Below are positions 23,186-36,655 of a DNA stretch of 64,000 nt, in pieces. The notes beneath the pieces were generated by a model. It did no database searches. It was given only the letters and a program-made list of their open reading frames with translations, and had not been told where the DNA came from. Source of the stretch: Pomacea canaliculata (lineage: Eukaryota; Mollusca; Gastropoda; Architaenioglossa; Ampullariidae); assembly GCF_003073045.1 (NCBI RefSeq), contig NC_037596.1:6405416-6469415 (forward strand), in the 5' to 3' direction. The first letter of the stretch is position 1. Every line of letters starts with the position of its first letter. Made by a program: the position numbers and the translations under genes.

Positions 23186-23778
23186 TTTTTTATTGTTATT
23201 TATTTATTTATTTGCATTGCAGCTGAATGAATCTATCTGCGCACCCGGTCGGGCGGTATGCTTTTCAGCCTTGCTTCCCTCCGAGCCCAAATAAATATTC
23301 ACGAAACTCTCATAAAAGTGGATAGCATGCGCTGTGCTTTCGTTTTAACGAAATAAAAAAAGTAGTGGGTTTTGGTTATACATGTGCTTGGTTAGCATTG
23401 ATGTAAGAAGCTGAAGTAAAGAAATAAGATTTATTTCGTTTGTATTACGGTTATATCTTAAAGCAAAATGGAGGAGGAAAGAGGTAATTAGACGCTGAAA
23501 GTGGTGCAAGTAGTCTCTGTAGTAATACAAATGCACGTCACACACACAATCCATACACGCACACGTGCAACTTTCAAGTGCCAACAAAACTTTTCTATAA
23601 AATAACAATTCTAAAACATTTTTATTTTTGCATAATTAGCATACTTGTTGAAACAAAAATGGCATAATGTGTCGCTTATTTAAAAGGTATAAGTTCTGGA
23701 AATGACAGAAAAAGTAAGAAACAAGAAAAAGGCCTGGTAAACGGAGAATGTATGTACTGAAAGATCGAACTACAACAA

Positions 23779-23809
<31 letters not shown>

Positions 23810-24792
23810 GAAGAAGTTACACAGCAGTATCACATAAATTGTCAACAATTAGAATTCTATTATTAGAAAGAGAAATAATAAGGCGCTAAATTTAGCGAAA
23901 TAAAGAAAACAAGGAAAGACCAAGAATACCGAAACAAATACTGTATTACAAACAAAAACATTAAACGATAACGATTAAAAACGAATAACAGCAAGTAAGA
24001 TCAGTTAGATAAAGAACAGTTTGTCGAAGAAGACACCAAAGGGAATAAAGAAATAAGTAAGAAACGAAAGAATACGAGAAAAACGTGACACAAAAGCGAC
24101 AAACTCAGGGCGCAAAGACGACACGATGGGATGAGCTGTGAGGATGATTGCATGCAACAGACATCCTCAATCACTCCTCATCGTCACGATCACACCAGCT
24201 GTATTATTTAAACATCTTCACTTATTATTTTGCTGTTGCATCGGATACTTTTATTAAAACCCCTGTTCTATTTGGTGATTAATTAAAATAGTGCTACACC
24301 AGGTATTTTTCTTTAATCATTCTTACTGTACACCAGTCTCTAAAGACCGTCACTATTATACTATGTATACTTATTTCAACATTGTCACTATTTCTACCAA
24401 AACATCAGATACATTTATTGAAACGTTGTTGTTATTATGTGTTACAGAACATCAGCTATATTGGTGTAACATATTTGATTTGACATATTCAGCGATGTCA
24501 AATAACAACATTAACAAAGAACATTTTTTCACTGTGCACGCTCTCACCTATGTCCATACCCTCATACACAGGCACGTACACATCTCTCCCTCCCTCTCTC
24601 TCTCTCCCACACAGAGACAAACACCCTCATACGCGCCTTGGTGCCATACGATTCTTACTTGTACATGCTTGAATTTGTGTTAGTCACACCGTAACACATA
24701 TCTGAGTGTTTGTTGCACAGTCTATTTACAAATTGTTTTCAGAAGACTTTACACATGACCTTTGGCTACATTTACGTGAATACTCAAGTCAC

Positions 24793-24828
<36 letters not shown>

Positions 24829-25460
24829 GTAGAACTAATCAGGCTGCAAGCACGATACTTGAGATAATAACAGTCACCTATCAAACAATAATATAGTATA
24901 CCATACTTCAGAACAAAATCTATTTATTATTGCTGCTATACACGCGGTGTCATGTGGGAGTAAATAAAGTGGCATATGGGTCAACAACTACAGTGTACAG
25001 ACGCAGGCTTGGGTAAGTGGTCACGTTGCTCTGACACTTGCGAGATGAATAATTCTATGTCAACTGAACACAGTTCACAGTCTTACGGCGCACTTGCCTA
25101 TAGCTGTAGAGGAAAACCACTTTCGGCCATGCTTGCTGGGTGGGAATCGTTTTGTGAAACGCACTGCACGGGCTAGATAGTGTGCTGAAACTCAAATGTC
25201 TTGATGATTCTCATCAAAATACTGTATAGACTTACAAAACAAAGAAAGCGTAAATGCAGTATAAAACACTACCCTTACGCACCTGTAGGACCTCAGCTTA
25301 AATTAAACGTTGAACATAGGCAGAACTGTCTACAGACAAAAAAAGTAGATGTTAGCATTTACTGTTTCAGTTTGTAGAATACATCTGTCGCCCTTGATGA
25401 GGACCAGCAGACTGTAATTGGTGCTGAATGATGATTTTAATCGACTTCAAGCGAAAACTG
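23186..25460. other. Gene-free stretch with simple repeats
   Basis: An A-rich run at 23776-23809, a CT/CA tract near 24590-24612, and an (ACAG)n microsatellite at 24793-24829. No exon is supported. Confidence 0.5.
24793..24829. repeat. (ACAG)n microsatellite
   Basis: About nine perfect tetranucleotide units. Confidence 0.95.
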
Positions 25461-25461
25461 T

Positions 25462-25467
25462 TTTATT
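25462..25467 (-). terminator. Possible polyadenylation signal of the receptor gene
   Basis: AATAAA on the minus strand, about 350 bases beyond the receptor stop codon. Placement only. Confidence 0.3.
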
Positions 25468-25814
25468 TCAAAACAATAGGGTATAAACACATCAAAATTA
25501 ATGAAAGCGTGTTGAGTTAATAGTTGATGGTGAACAGACGGACGACGAGGATCAATAATAACAACATGCAACAATAACACGACTAACCGGGTGCCTTTGA
25601 TTGCAATATGACCGGATATTAAAGAACACATCGCTTGCAATATAACCGGATATTAAAGAAGACATAACTGGCAATGACCGAAGACAGACCGGAGCCGTAC
25701 ATGTTCCCCCCACTCCAGCATCACAGAGGCGCTGGCCGCTGTGGACATGAGAAGCTGTGACGTCACAGCACAACGCCTCGTCCCTCTCTCCCCCAACCCC
25801 GCCCAGTCCCACGG

Positions 25815-28800
25815 TTAGCCGCGGCGAGAGGCGATGTTCTTCATGCCACAGCCGACGTTGACGATGGACGACTCCGTGGCATCATTGCTGGGCCCCGTGC
25901 TGCCACTCTTGGACATGTGCATTTCGTTGCCTGCTGGCGGCTCGCCTTCGCCATTCATGCGCGTGCGAAGTAAGCTTCGGATCTGAGCGCTCAGCAGCAT
26001 GTGGAACAGAAAGATGAAGAGGCCCTGCAAAGGGATCAGCAGACAATAAGATCAATTCATTCGGAAAGATTGTCTACGTTGAAGCCCTGCGTTCAATAGT
26101 CAATCTAGACAAGCCAAAATAATCACTCTAATTATCAACTGAATAGACGGACCAAAATAATCATGCTATCCATTGACTAGACAGATCAAAACAATCATAC
26201 TAACTATATATTGACCGACCTGATTATGCTATCCAAGTATCCAAGCTCGTGCATATTGACTGGTTTATTTTACTCGCGCACGGTGTGCACAACGTACGCA
26301 CGCACGCACGCACACACACTCACTCTCCTTTCTGTATCTCTTTCACACACAGAGGCATGAAGTCAGTGACCTGATGAACAGCCCATACCTGGCCAGAGTT
26401 GAGGACAACGAAGATGTACATGGGCAGTCTGTCGTTAGACCGAGCCAAGCCGAAAGCCCAGGGTAAACTTGACACGGGCCAGAGGGTGCATACAATCGCC
26501 GCCATGTGCCTGCAGTTTACGTGTTACGTGCAAAATTATAACTACCGTGAGGTAACGTGACGTAGGTAAACATGCAATAATCCTACTTTCTTCAGATTTA
26601 TAGTGTTATCGTGTAACGTACAGCCCATGAGTACAAAAGTTCCCTGCTTCATGTCACCACTCACCACCATGTTACAACACGTGAGCTAAGTGAGGGGGCA
26701 GACCTAAGAGTGTACATTATGCTCATTTGCGGTGGTCTCTGGCATGCCGTTTTGTTACAACTACTGAGCCGCTAAACCATAGGTGCACTCACTTAAGCTT
26801 CTTCAGTGGCATATACTCTCGCTTGGTGTCCAGTAGGTATCTCATGCCCAACATCAGGATCATGACTGCAAAATTCACCTGAAACAAAAGTAGACCAGTG
26901 TGGATGACACAAAAACCTTTTTGAGGATGTGATGTTTACAAGATTCCACTTCGTGAGAACTGAAATTAAGGGGGTCTGAACTTTCTGCCATAATGATGCA
27001 TATCTTTGTCAGAAATCCATACACATGAATTCCTTCGATGCCCGAATAATTCTTTGTTGGCTCTGTTATGATTACTCTGGTTATGATTACTAAGACCATG
27101 CTTAATCTCTAGCTTTATATTTTCAAAGCTCTATAAATTTGCATGACTTTTTTATGAAATTGTTTTGTAAACTTGTTTTTCACAGGTTCCTAATTTATAT
27201 TTGTAAATTATAATTCGATGTCAGGAAAAATTTTGCATAACTTGTTTTATGCCTGTTAAAGCACCCCTCAAAATGAGCCGATGGCCTTATCAATAAAGTT
27301 ATTTCGCTTGTTGAGAACAAGGCTTAGAAATTGGTCGCGCTTATCGTGAACTTACCGAAAGCTTTGTGTCCTGCTTTTGAGAAAGCTTGTACACCCTATC
27401 AAGAAATGGAAATGTGGCTTGAACGACATGATTGCACGATAAAAGTGACTCGCCACGGCAAGCAGTTGGAGTTTCTGTTCGTCCTGGGTTGACTTTAGAC
27501 CGTAAGTTTTAAGAGTGTAAACGAACTGTGCAGGCACTTGAATGTATGGAAAGGTTGCTCGTGCAATCTGACCCTGGCTGTTCCATACTGTCTCACGAGA
27601 ATCCCCCTTTTCTGTTTTTTTTTTTTGTTTGTTTGTTTTTTTTAAATACAAGTGGGCATTTACACCGGTATGTATAAAAGTGGGAGTCACATTTTAGTGT
27701 ATTATGGCAGACACTTAGCAAGAATCTTACTACCACTAGTCACACTATTAAATTATTATCAAATCATAGTTTGCTTTATTTTTCTTGTCCTTTTTATCCT
27801 ATCGTTGTCATTACCAGCACAGAGAATAAAATTTACACAGCAAATAAATCATTCGCTACATAGATGCTTCTAAAAATATATTGCCATAGCCTTCAATAAG
27901 ATTAGCTATATGCGATTAGCAGTCTTGCGTGAAAACTTTGGCGAGGGCGATCGGTATTTGCCCACCCTCATCCTCTCACGTTTTCTCGCAACGTGATGTC
28001 CAGATTACATTGATTTTCCAGTGAGTCCTCCACATGATGCCTCTCTGTTTGATGTGTTGACCGACCACACGCTTATGCGTGGCGTGTCTGGTGTTTGCAG
28101 ATGCTCACAATAAAACCAGTCATACTAGACAATCGAGCTGTTGACTCGTAATGTTACTGGCGTTACCAGTCGCTGTAACATTTACTTCTGAACTCTATAT
28201 TTCCTGCTTTATCTACCACTTCAAAGCCTTCCTTTTCCAACTTCCGTCAACAAATGATAAAGACAGAAATCGGTCTTACGATCATTATAAAGGTAACAGG
28301 TCCGACGAAAGCCCATCTAGCGTTGGTCTTTTCACTCAGCCAGCATCTGTTGATAGAATAAGGAAAAATAAGTATTGAAAATAGCTTATTCATTTTTTAA
28401 TACTAAAGCACACAGCAGAACAGAAAACCGTAGAGGTGCAAAATTGTTTTCAAATGACTGGATAAAGCTTGATGAGCTTCGTCCACAAATTAAAAGTTTT
28501 GTTAGCCCTAGTAGACTTTTAAACAGGAAAACATTGCATAACTTCCACCCATCCTATTTGGCTCCCACCAGCAACGGTGCGCTCAGCCAGTAATCTTGCA
28601 TTCAGTCAGTAACCGTGCGTTTAAAACTGTAATGGTGCATTGGTGCATTCAGTAGATGAATCTTCTTCCTACCTTCCCTTCTGAGTGAAAAGGGGGTTAG
28701 CTGGTATAATATATGATTTAAGGGGATGGTGGGCGTAGTTATTGAACCAGTCTTGCTCTGTGTATTTTTCCCATGATGCAGTGCAAAAAGATTTTGCCTA

Positions 28801-28937
28801 GTCTGTTTGGCAGCCTCTACAATTTGCCTCGACCTCTCGGCCTGACGAGAACAGGTATTACAGAACTGATCACTCCGATAGCGTAAAGACTCTAAACGAA
28901 CCTCCGTCAGCCTCCAAAAAACAAAACAAAACAAAAC

Positions 28938-28968
<31 letters not shown>

Positions 28969-31696
28969 CAAAAACAAAAAACAAAAACAAAAAAAAAACA
29001 AAAACAAAAAACAAAACAGAGATCATATACTAGCCTCGTCTGAAAGACTCATACACGAGCCCCTAGGCTGTCACTCATGACAAGACTGGATGAACTTGAA
29101 ACTTGGCAACTTTTTCTTAGAGAATGCCTTTGTTGGCACCAGACGATAGGTAACACACGAGAGTAAATTTAAAAGTAAAACGAATTTAATTATCTAATCA
29201 TTCATGTCAACATTGTAAACGTTTTCTCACCTCAGGCTTGAGGTAAGAAGGAAAAAAAAACATTGTGGGAAGTAAACGACTTACAGACGGCCGGCCTCAT
29301 ACGAGTCTGCGTCGATGACTGCCGTGACGGCGACGATGATAACAGGCGCGACCCAGCCCACAGCTACCAGAATACAACGCCGTTTCCAGCGCAAGCCAGG
29401 CAACACGTGGAACAGCTGTGACATCAATGACACAATGAAGAATTACAACATTTTCTCAATGTCACACATGGAACAGCGGCAACAGCACTCATGCGCTGTC
29501 ATGGTTGGAATAACTGCATTCGCTTTCACACGAACAACAGAGGTAAACAGTCACCTCTGACGCACTGCACGTCCGGGAAGAAGGAAATAAGATTATAGCT
29601 GAGGAAAATTGTAAGTGACAGAGAGATTGTTGTTGCTTTTACCTTCATGACCAAGTGGATCGAATAAGCAAGAGCCCAGCAGTGGAAGGTGAGGAACAGG
29701 TAGTGTAAAATGGCCGCTGAGATCTTACACATGACCTGAAAACCAAAAATCACACGATAGCACACTTGAGGTTTACACCAAGCGTAAATCATATACTGTA
29801 TCGACTAGAAGAAAAATTATGAAAGAAGGAAGGAATGAAGAAAAGAAAGAAACTAAAGCACAAAATACATTGCAAGCATATTGAGAAAATGAGAAAAAAA
29901 AAACCTTGAGGAGACAGTTGCACAAACAGAAACAGCTAATTTTAAAGTCATTGAATTAGTCATTTTCCACTCATTTGTGTTTTACTTTTCATGTTAGAAA
30001 GTAAGCTGTTAATTGTTACAAAGCTTCTCAAAACTCCTTATTTTGTGTTTTATTACTCTGACCAAGTTCAGGACATATCTATGATAGTTACAGTTATAGA
30101 TAGGCACGAAAACTATAGTATAATTTGTTATTGTATATCGTGAAAATATTAGTCTCCTTATTGTAAGTTATTTCTTAACATAGTTGGTAAAATTCTTGTA
30201 TACACCAGCACACTGGAAGCTATGAAGTTATATGAACGTTACGAGCAAACACCTCGACACCGCGACTGGAGTATAACGAAAGGCTTACCTGTACAGGAAA
30301 AGCATTCTCGGCTCCTGCGAAGGCGAGTTGGGCGCTCAGTAAAGCAAAGCAAAGATTTCCAATAGAGAACAAGCCATCACTTCGAATTCTGAAATTTACC
30401 ACAGCGGCAAAAAGCATTACCATAATGATTACACTTTTGTACATGTTTATAAGGGGAAGGGGGGCGGGATGACACATACATGTCTCTCACATATACATCA
30501 GCGCTAAAGCATGAATCTAGCCCCACAAAATTGCAGTTTTGTCACAAACAGAAAACACTTACGGGACATAGCAGATGAGAAATACGGACAGCAGAGATCC
30601 CACTATGGACAGTCCGCAGCCAGCCAGGGAGATTTTTGTTAGAATATATTCGTCCCTCGCTGATAGCTGTGCACACGTGTATTACAGTTAGTAAAAAAAA
30701 AATACTTTAAAAAAAAGAAAAGAAAAGAAATGGTTAAACTAGCAAGATTGAACAAAATAGAACAGGACTTGCAGAAATGTTGTCATTTAGTTTAAAACAC
30801 AAAAACAAGCTAGTGTGTGCCAGTTACTTCTCTTGCACAACCCCTCCCCCCCCCACTACCTGTAGCAAGATAGACCGATGAGCAAGACTTTGAAGCGAGG
30901 TATGTTCATGCGTAGAAACTATGGATCTTCTAGTGTTGCTGAACATTTTCGTGGTATTTTTCCAAATCAAAATCAATAATAAAGCTTGAGTTGTATGTGT
31001 TTAGCTTTTTCGTGTGATTTTTATTTAAATTTGACGTGTATTTACTCTTTAGCATACGATCAAACACCCCCTCGAGCAGGGATATCAAACGAAAATAGTC
31101 CACTATCCAGATCACTTGCAAGCTATAATAATTTAACCTAAAAGTTTCATTTGTTTCTCAACTGTTAAATTTAACTTTGCAGTATTTTTTTCTTGTAAGG
31201 TTCAGTACATTCTCTTCGCATGCCTCACTTCAACATCGAGTCTTGCTCACCTGTCTATCTTGCTACACCCCCACCCGAAAAGCAGAAGGGTTTGTACTTT
31301 CTTATGTGTTTCTAACAGCAAGCAATCTCTGGAGATGTACAGCACAGATGTCGAGCTGACAGTCATCTAGAAAAAAGTGGACGTCCGTAAGTAGTAGCCA
31401 GTCAGTATATCTTGGTCTTTTCACTAACAACAGTCTCATATATTTTATTATTAGAATAATATTTCTTTATGCGAATTTTTGCTTTGCGTTTGGTCCTTCC
31501 TGAACGCATCCCTCGCATAAATAACCGGCGTTCTCAACATAAGCCCCTGGCGTCTAGACCGTCTGTCAAATACCTAATCCTGACTCCTCACTTATTATAA
31601 CGACGACTAGTGATACAAAAATATTCTTACCGACAGGTTGTCTGTTGTCATGAGAAACATGTAGTTGGCCAAATCGGAGTTGTTGTTGGCCCAAGG
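25815..31696 (-). CDS. Adhesion-GPCR-like seven-helix receptor, C-terminal part
   Basis: Exons on the minus strand: 31631-31696, 30563-30666, 30289-30388, 29643-29735, 29285-29415, 26793-26878, 26389-26509 and 25815-26024 (stop TAA at 25815). The first carries a GPS-like end (SDLANYMFLMT). Then come helix 1 (ISLAGCGLSIVGSLLSVFLI), helix 2 (IRSDGLFSIGNLCFALLSAQ), helix 3 with its conserved Cys (VMCKISAAILHYLFLTFHCW), helix 4 (ILVAVGWVAPVIIVAV), helix 5 (VNFAVMILMLGMRYLL), helix 6 (LWPVSSLPWAFGL) and helix 7 (GLFIFLFHMLLSAQIRSLL). The order and motifs fit class B2 receptors. Phases agree except between 29285 and 26878: an exon of 3n+1 bases for extracellular loop 2 and the start of helix 5 was not found. 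The tail is about 50 residues, Ser/Gly-rich. The GPS lacks its usual Cys pair and His-Leu-Ser/Thr cleavage triad. The extracellular region was not found upstream. Confidence 0.8.
26279..26323. repeat. (CA)n/(CG)n-rich simple repeat
   Basis: CGCA and CACA units in the last intron of the receptor gene. Confidence 0.7.
28915..29019. repeat. (AAAAC)n simple repeat
   Basis: About twenty AAAAC-like units with A-run slippage, in the long receptor intron between helices 4 and 5. It accounts for a Phe/Cys-rich open frame on the minus strand. Confidence 0.9.
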
Positions 31697-34333
31697 CTGA
31701 ATCAAAACACATTGTCGATAAACATATGCGCATGCTCTCACTAAAATTATGCTATTCCATGGTTAAACAGGCCTTATACAACTCCATAAAAGAAAAAAAT
31801 GATTTTGTGTGGATTTCCCTTTCTCACTACACTCTCTCCTCCATCATTCTTCGTGGAGAGACAGCAGCCACGTTCTTTTCTTACAAACCACAGGTTCTCC
31901 CAATCGTTATCTTTCTCGCAACTAAGATGATGGAACATTAGCAAAATGAAAAACCATAATGAATTATCATTGGACTACAGTACATTCCTCATGTTTTCCA
32001 GTCTATTCGCGTAGTACAAACCTAAAGCCAATATATAAACACGTATATAAACATGAGACTCCCTTACCATGATTATTAGCTTGATGCTGTGAGAAAAAAG
32101 GCTGACTGTTACACTGTTTCCTCAGGTTTCTGTTTCGGAGTAAAGCAGGCAATCAAAGGTGTTGCATTTTTTTAAACGTTCTTTTTGTAACAGTCATTGT
32201 TAATACTTTAAGGTCATGCGTCTGAGAAGGGTAACCTTTGAAGAGGTTTTATTTTTCTTGGCCATAACTTTTAGGGTTTTAATTACAAACATTATACTAA
32301 TGCTTTCAATAAATGGGGTAAGATGGGAGGTAGAGAGAGCAACATGCTCTCTCGTTTTCCGAACTGCTGCCACTTTCTTATCTTACACTGAAACATTCAG
32401 AAGCTATGCATACCTTGTTGTACGATTCCCTCTCGGTATTGCGAGACTGCAGCCGGGTCCGATTGAGATAAGTGCTGACACGAGAGACCATATATAGCAT
32501 ATGGCTGCACTTAGCCTCATCAACTAAAAACGATATCGAGAGACGATACAGAGGATTAAAGGGCAGTAGCTGTTGTCCATCTTCTTTCCGTTTGCTCCCT
32601 TTTGGCTGTCAACAGAGCGACGAGCTACGCCGTTCTTGCCAAAGTGCGGAAAATTATTCAGCGTGCGGACTCTGTGGTCACGAAACACTGCTGTAATTAA
32701 TTATGAGTGATGCACAGTGCACCTGGTTGCCATAGAAACTCTGGAAAGCCTATTAGCTAAAATGATGCCAAAGTATAAACGTGCACGAGACCGTGGTTCT
32801 GCGACTTAAAAGTGTTGGCAGTGCTTGGCTGAGTCGGGCAATGAATCATTAAAGAATGAGTTTATACGATTTTTCTATTTCCCTTACAGAGGACATACTA
32901 TTTTTTTCTAGTATTGATCTGTAGGTTGAAAAAATAGTTATTGAAATTTAGTGATTGATATCGGTATATGAGGTATCGCTAATCACGTTCTTCAAATCTA
33001 GGTGCACAGTCTGACATTTCTTGATAACCAAGTAACAAAATGAGTTAAGTAGAGCTCCCCACTTCCTTCCCTCCAGTTATTCCCACTCATGGGCAGCCTC
33101 TTTCCTCTGTCGCATCGCCGTCAAAACATACCACACCCCCATTCCTCCCCAACCCTGCCAGACACGTGCCACAAGTGAGGTGTGGTCAGCTTACACGCGT
33201 GCGGACACGAGCGCGTAATCGCATCAGTCCTCACGTGTCCCCTCACGTGTTGCATTATGCTAAAGACAAAAGCTGCAGACAGGCCTGGAAAAACTCGCGG
33301 AATGTCGGTACCCGCTAGTCTAGAGCCACGCCCTCCAACACTTGAAAGAATTCTCGAGTCCACTTCCAAGACATCGCGTCATTGTTCTTGTCCACCGCCA
33401 TCATAATTAAGTGGCAGCGATTATGGCGACAATCAGCGATTTTAGCGATATACCAGCTTCAACAGCGGGACAAACCTTTCATTTAGCTGCACCCAAGCTT
33501 TGAAAACGATGGTTTGTCTTCATGGCAACTACATTTCGTTTCACATCTCGCTCACCTGTTTGTCACTACAGAAGGACCGATAATGTATTTTCTCGATGCT
33601 TGGGTTTTCCTCCCACAGTATGCTTTCTGTTCCAAATGGTGCAACTGTTCAACAACCTATCACGTCCATTACAATCAGCAGCACCTTTTTCTCATGAATT
33701 TCTCTCTTGCAACAGTCAACCAGAAACAACGAGGGCACTTAGCTGGGAATTTTGGAGGCTCAGCAATACTTGCTCACGAACACTTAACATTAGAGCCAAT
33801 GCTACGATCATCTTTTATTGTCACAATGTGTTGATTAACACCTGACAAAGCTACCTTGTGGTAAAATTATCTGACGCTGTACAGACTGAAAAGCTTCTCG
33901 CTGACATTAATTCATTTTCCTTTAACATTCTCTCATTTCTGACTGCAGAGATCGCTTACACTCACATCAACATACCAGAATAAATAGGATGTCGGATGTC
34001 AAGGGTTTTGTTAATGGGATAATACTGTACATCACCACTCACCCCACCTCAACTCCAGCAAATGCGCACAATGCTTGCTGACATACAGATTTTCTATAAA
34101 TATACACTTCATCAAAATATAAAATTTTTTTAAGACTCACAGTATGCAGAAAGAATCATATTTTCTAAAATTAAAAAAAGAGAAAAATAGAAAACATGAA
34201 AATTATTTCAAACATGCAAGCAAAACAAGATAAAATAATAAAAAACAATATTTATGGTTAAAATGAAGACTTACATTATTCCATTATTACATCATTAAGA
34301 TCATTCAAGAAGGAATTTATGCAGTGAATTCTC

Positions 34334-34365
<32 letters not shown>

Positions 34366-36230
34366 CTGTGAAAATTATGACCAGACATGAAACATGCTAT
34401 GAAAAATGATAAACCCCTTCCTTAATAGCATGTTATTAAGAATTTTAAAGCTATTAGGATATTTCGGCAATACCAAATTATTGACACTGCTATAGATACT
34501 ATATACTTGAAGATTCACAGTAGTTCCAGTCTATGTATTAATTGGTTTAATCATAAAAATGGAGTTCAACAAAGGTAATACTTATGCTGCATACTACCTA
34601 TTTGTTTCTTTAACACTGATAGCAGAATTACAAACCTTAGCATACTTTTCAACCTCGTTACTGAATAAACTTTGTTCTTAAACTTGTAAAATTATTGTTA
34701 TTTATGCATAAAGCCCACTCCCTGCTTCTTGTACCTACTCTACAATGAAGTTGTCTTACCTAAACTGTGAGATCCCTAGGAATTTGAAGGGGGATGTTGA
34801 CATTTCTTATTATGACCCCGGAAGAATCTTGCAAGAAATTTTAAGTCTGTACCTAGAAAGATGATGGCCAGTAAAATGTGAGAATAACAGATGTAAATAA
34901 AGCACAATGTCATGCTCAAAAGACAACTCCATAAGAATGTTAATTTGATTCATGTATCTGTGAACTGATGCATAATAGAGGAGTGGTTTTGCTGATGAAT
35001 ATTTACAGTCATTTGTTTATCTACTCCAAAACAACGGTAAATTTCAGTTTTTATTCCCATGCTTTAAATAGAATATTACAAACAATAATGGATTGAATGT
35101 AAGAAAACATACAGAAATAATAGCTTTGTCTTCACAAAATTGTAACAGATGTTAAAATTAAACATATAATGGTTCATTGGGAATTTTTCATTTTGATTGA
35201 TTTTGTGCCACACAAAAATATTGTTACATACTTTCATCCCACTTATGGTGTGTTAATATTTCTAGAAAACCTGAGACTATCACATCTCTATTAAACATAA
35301 GCATGCAATTTCTACATGTAGCCTTTCACAACAGTCCATAGGTTAATGATAGTTTAAAAGTGCCTTTGTATCCTGTTGTTCTTAATACATAATTGAAAAG
35401 AAGACACAAATGCAAAAACAGAAAGACCTCAAAACAAACATTTTCATTCAAAATAGCCATCATTACCAACACTAAGTTTTCTTGTTCACACATGCAATGC
35501 ATCTGTCACATACCTCAGGAGGTCAGTGATTGCCTAGAGCATAGCATACAGATACCAGAGCCTAAACATCCTGGTTTTCCAGTCACTGATGAACTCAAAA
35601 TATCTGCTCCAGAACACACCAAGTACATGACTTCTTATTTCCTTCCATACACAAGTACAGCCATGTGCACACTGTAATACAACGAACATACACTTATCTT
35701 GCATAAGCACAGTGTATTACACACACATACAACACAACACTCAACAAGCCCCACTTCAGATGACAATGGGGATAAAGAGATTTGTAGGTGAATCGAATTG
35801 AAGAGGCACAATTTCAGAGGAATGTCACTGGGAGAGTCATAAAGATGATGGTGAAGACGACTGTTGTGTTTTCCTGCTCACTTGGCCATTTTTAGAGCAA
35901 CTCCTTTCCTCTTATATATGATGTCTTCCCCCACCACCCCTCTTGGTCCAAGTTATGTGGAGCTAATGACGCACAGAAGACTTCAGACGCAAGGCACCAT
36001 TCGTACACGAAACAATACAAGACCTACCACAACTCATTACACTCACAATAACTGGGTCCAGCAGCACAATACAGAAAACGAAAGAGTGCACAGCATTTTT
36101 CCAAAAGGCATGTGGCAATAACTTTCCACAAATCAATGCTAAGGTGTAACTTTTACTTTGTCCTATAAAAAACTTTTAGGCTGAGTCAGATTTCATGAAA
36201 CATGCTCATCGAGTAGGGCCAGACCAATAT
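31697..36230. other. Gene-free stretch upstream of the receptor exons
   Basis: I looked on the minus strand for the receptor's extracellular exons and found none I can support. The stretch contains a more GC-rich patch at 33050-33420 with overlapping chance frames on both strands, a 29-base poly-A run at 34334-34362, and otherwise AT-rich DNA. Any EI24 3' UTR would end well above it. Confidence 0.4.
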
Positions 36231-36234
36231 GTAA

Positions 36235-36655
36235 TAATAATAATGCGTGCTTTATATAGCTCATAATCACATTCACAAAGAAGAATGCTCTCAGTGCTTA
36301 AGATAAGTAGGAGACATGGACAGAATAAGAAGGATGGAAGGAGAAACAACTACGAAGTCAAGTAATGAAAGACAGCCATAGAAGACATAAAGAGGAATCA
36401 GGGAACAAACATTAATGACAGTGTCATAAATCTGCATAGAAAGATCCTCAACCAGATGGACTAGTCAACTTACTATAATCACAACTATTGTAATCAACTA
36501 TGTTGATTGTTGTAATGAGAAATGGAAGGGATGAGAGTTCCTTTGTTTTGCAGCACAGTAACTAAAAATATGGTGACTATATATTGTTTTGCAGCACAGT
36601 AACTAAAAATATGGTGACTATATATGATTGTTCTGCTGACAGGGATAGTGTATGA
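36235..36655 (-). repeat. Interspersed repeat, copy 2, containing a 41-base tandem duplication
   Basis: Related to 1960-2345 block by block, from AGTAGGAGACATGG to CTGACAGGGATAGTG. A (TAA)n tail lies at its left edge (36228-36243). Near the right end a perfect 41-base unit is repeated twice (36543-36583 and 36584-36624, starting TTGTTTTGCAGCACAG). The other copy lacks this unit, so the duplication or insertion is local. Confidence 0.65.

Noticed and set aside
24976-25176. GKWSRCSDTC resembles a thrombospondin type 1 repeat
   Set aside because: Only ten residues fit. The rest lacks the Cys and Trp pattern, and no splice context exists.
27353-27392. Forty-base candidate exon for receptor loop 2
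   Set aside because: Phases fit on both sides, but the residues are polar where helix 5 should begin and the loop Cys is absent.
28602-28961. 119-codon minus-strand frame
   Set aside because: Its start is the (AAAAC)n repeat and the rest shows no family or splice support.
32069-32087. Nineteen-base micro-exon before the receptor GPS exon
   Set aside because: CACAG and GTAAGG borders and exit phase fit, but six codons cannot be told from chance.
33121-33406. Overlapping frames on both strands in a GC-richer patch
   Set aside because: Long frames arise easily at this base composition. There is no domain, and the two strands exclude each other.
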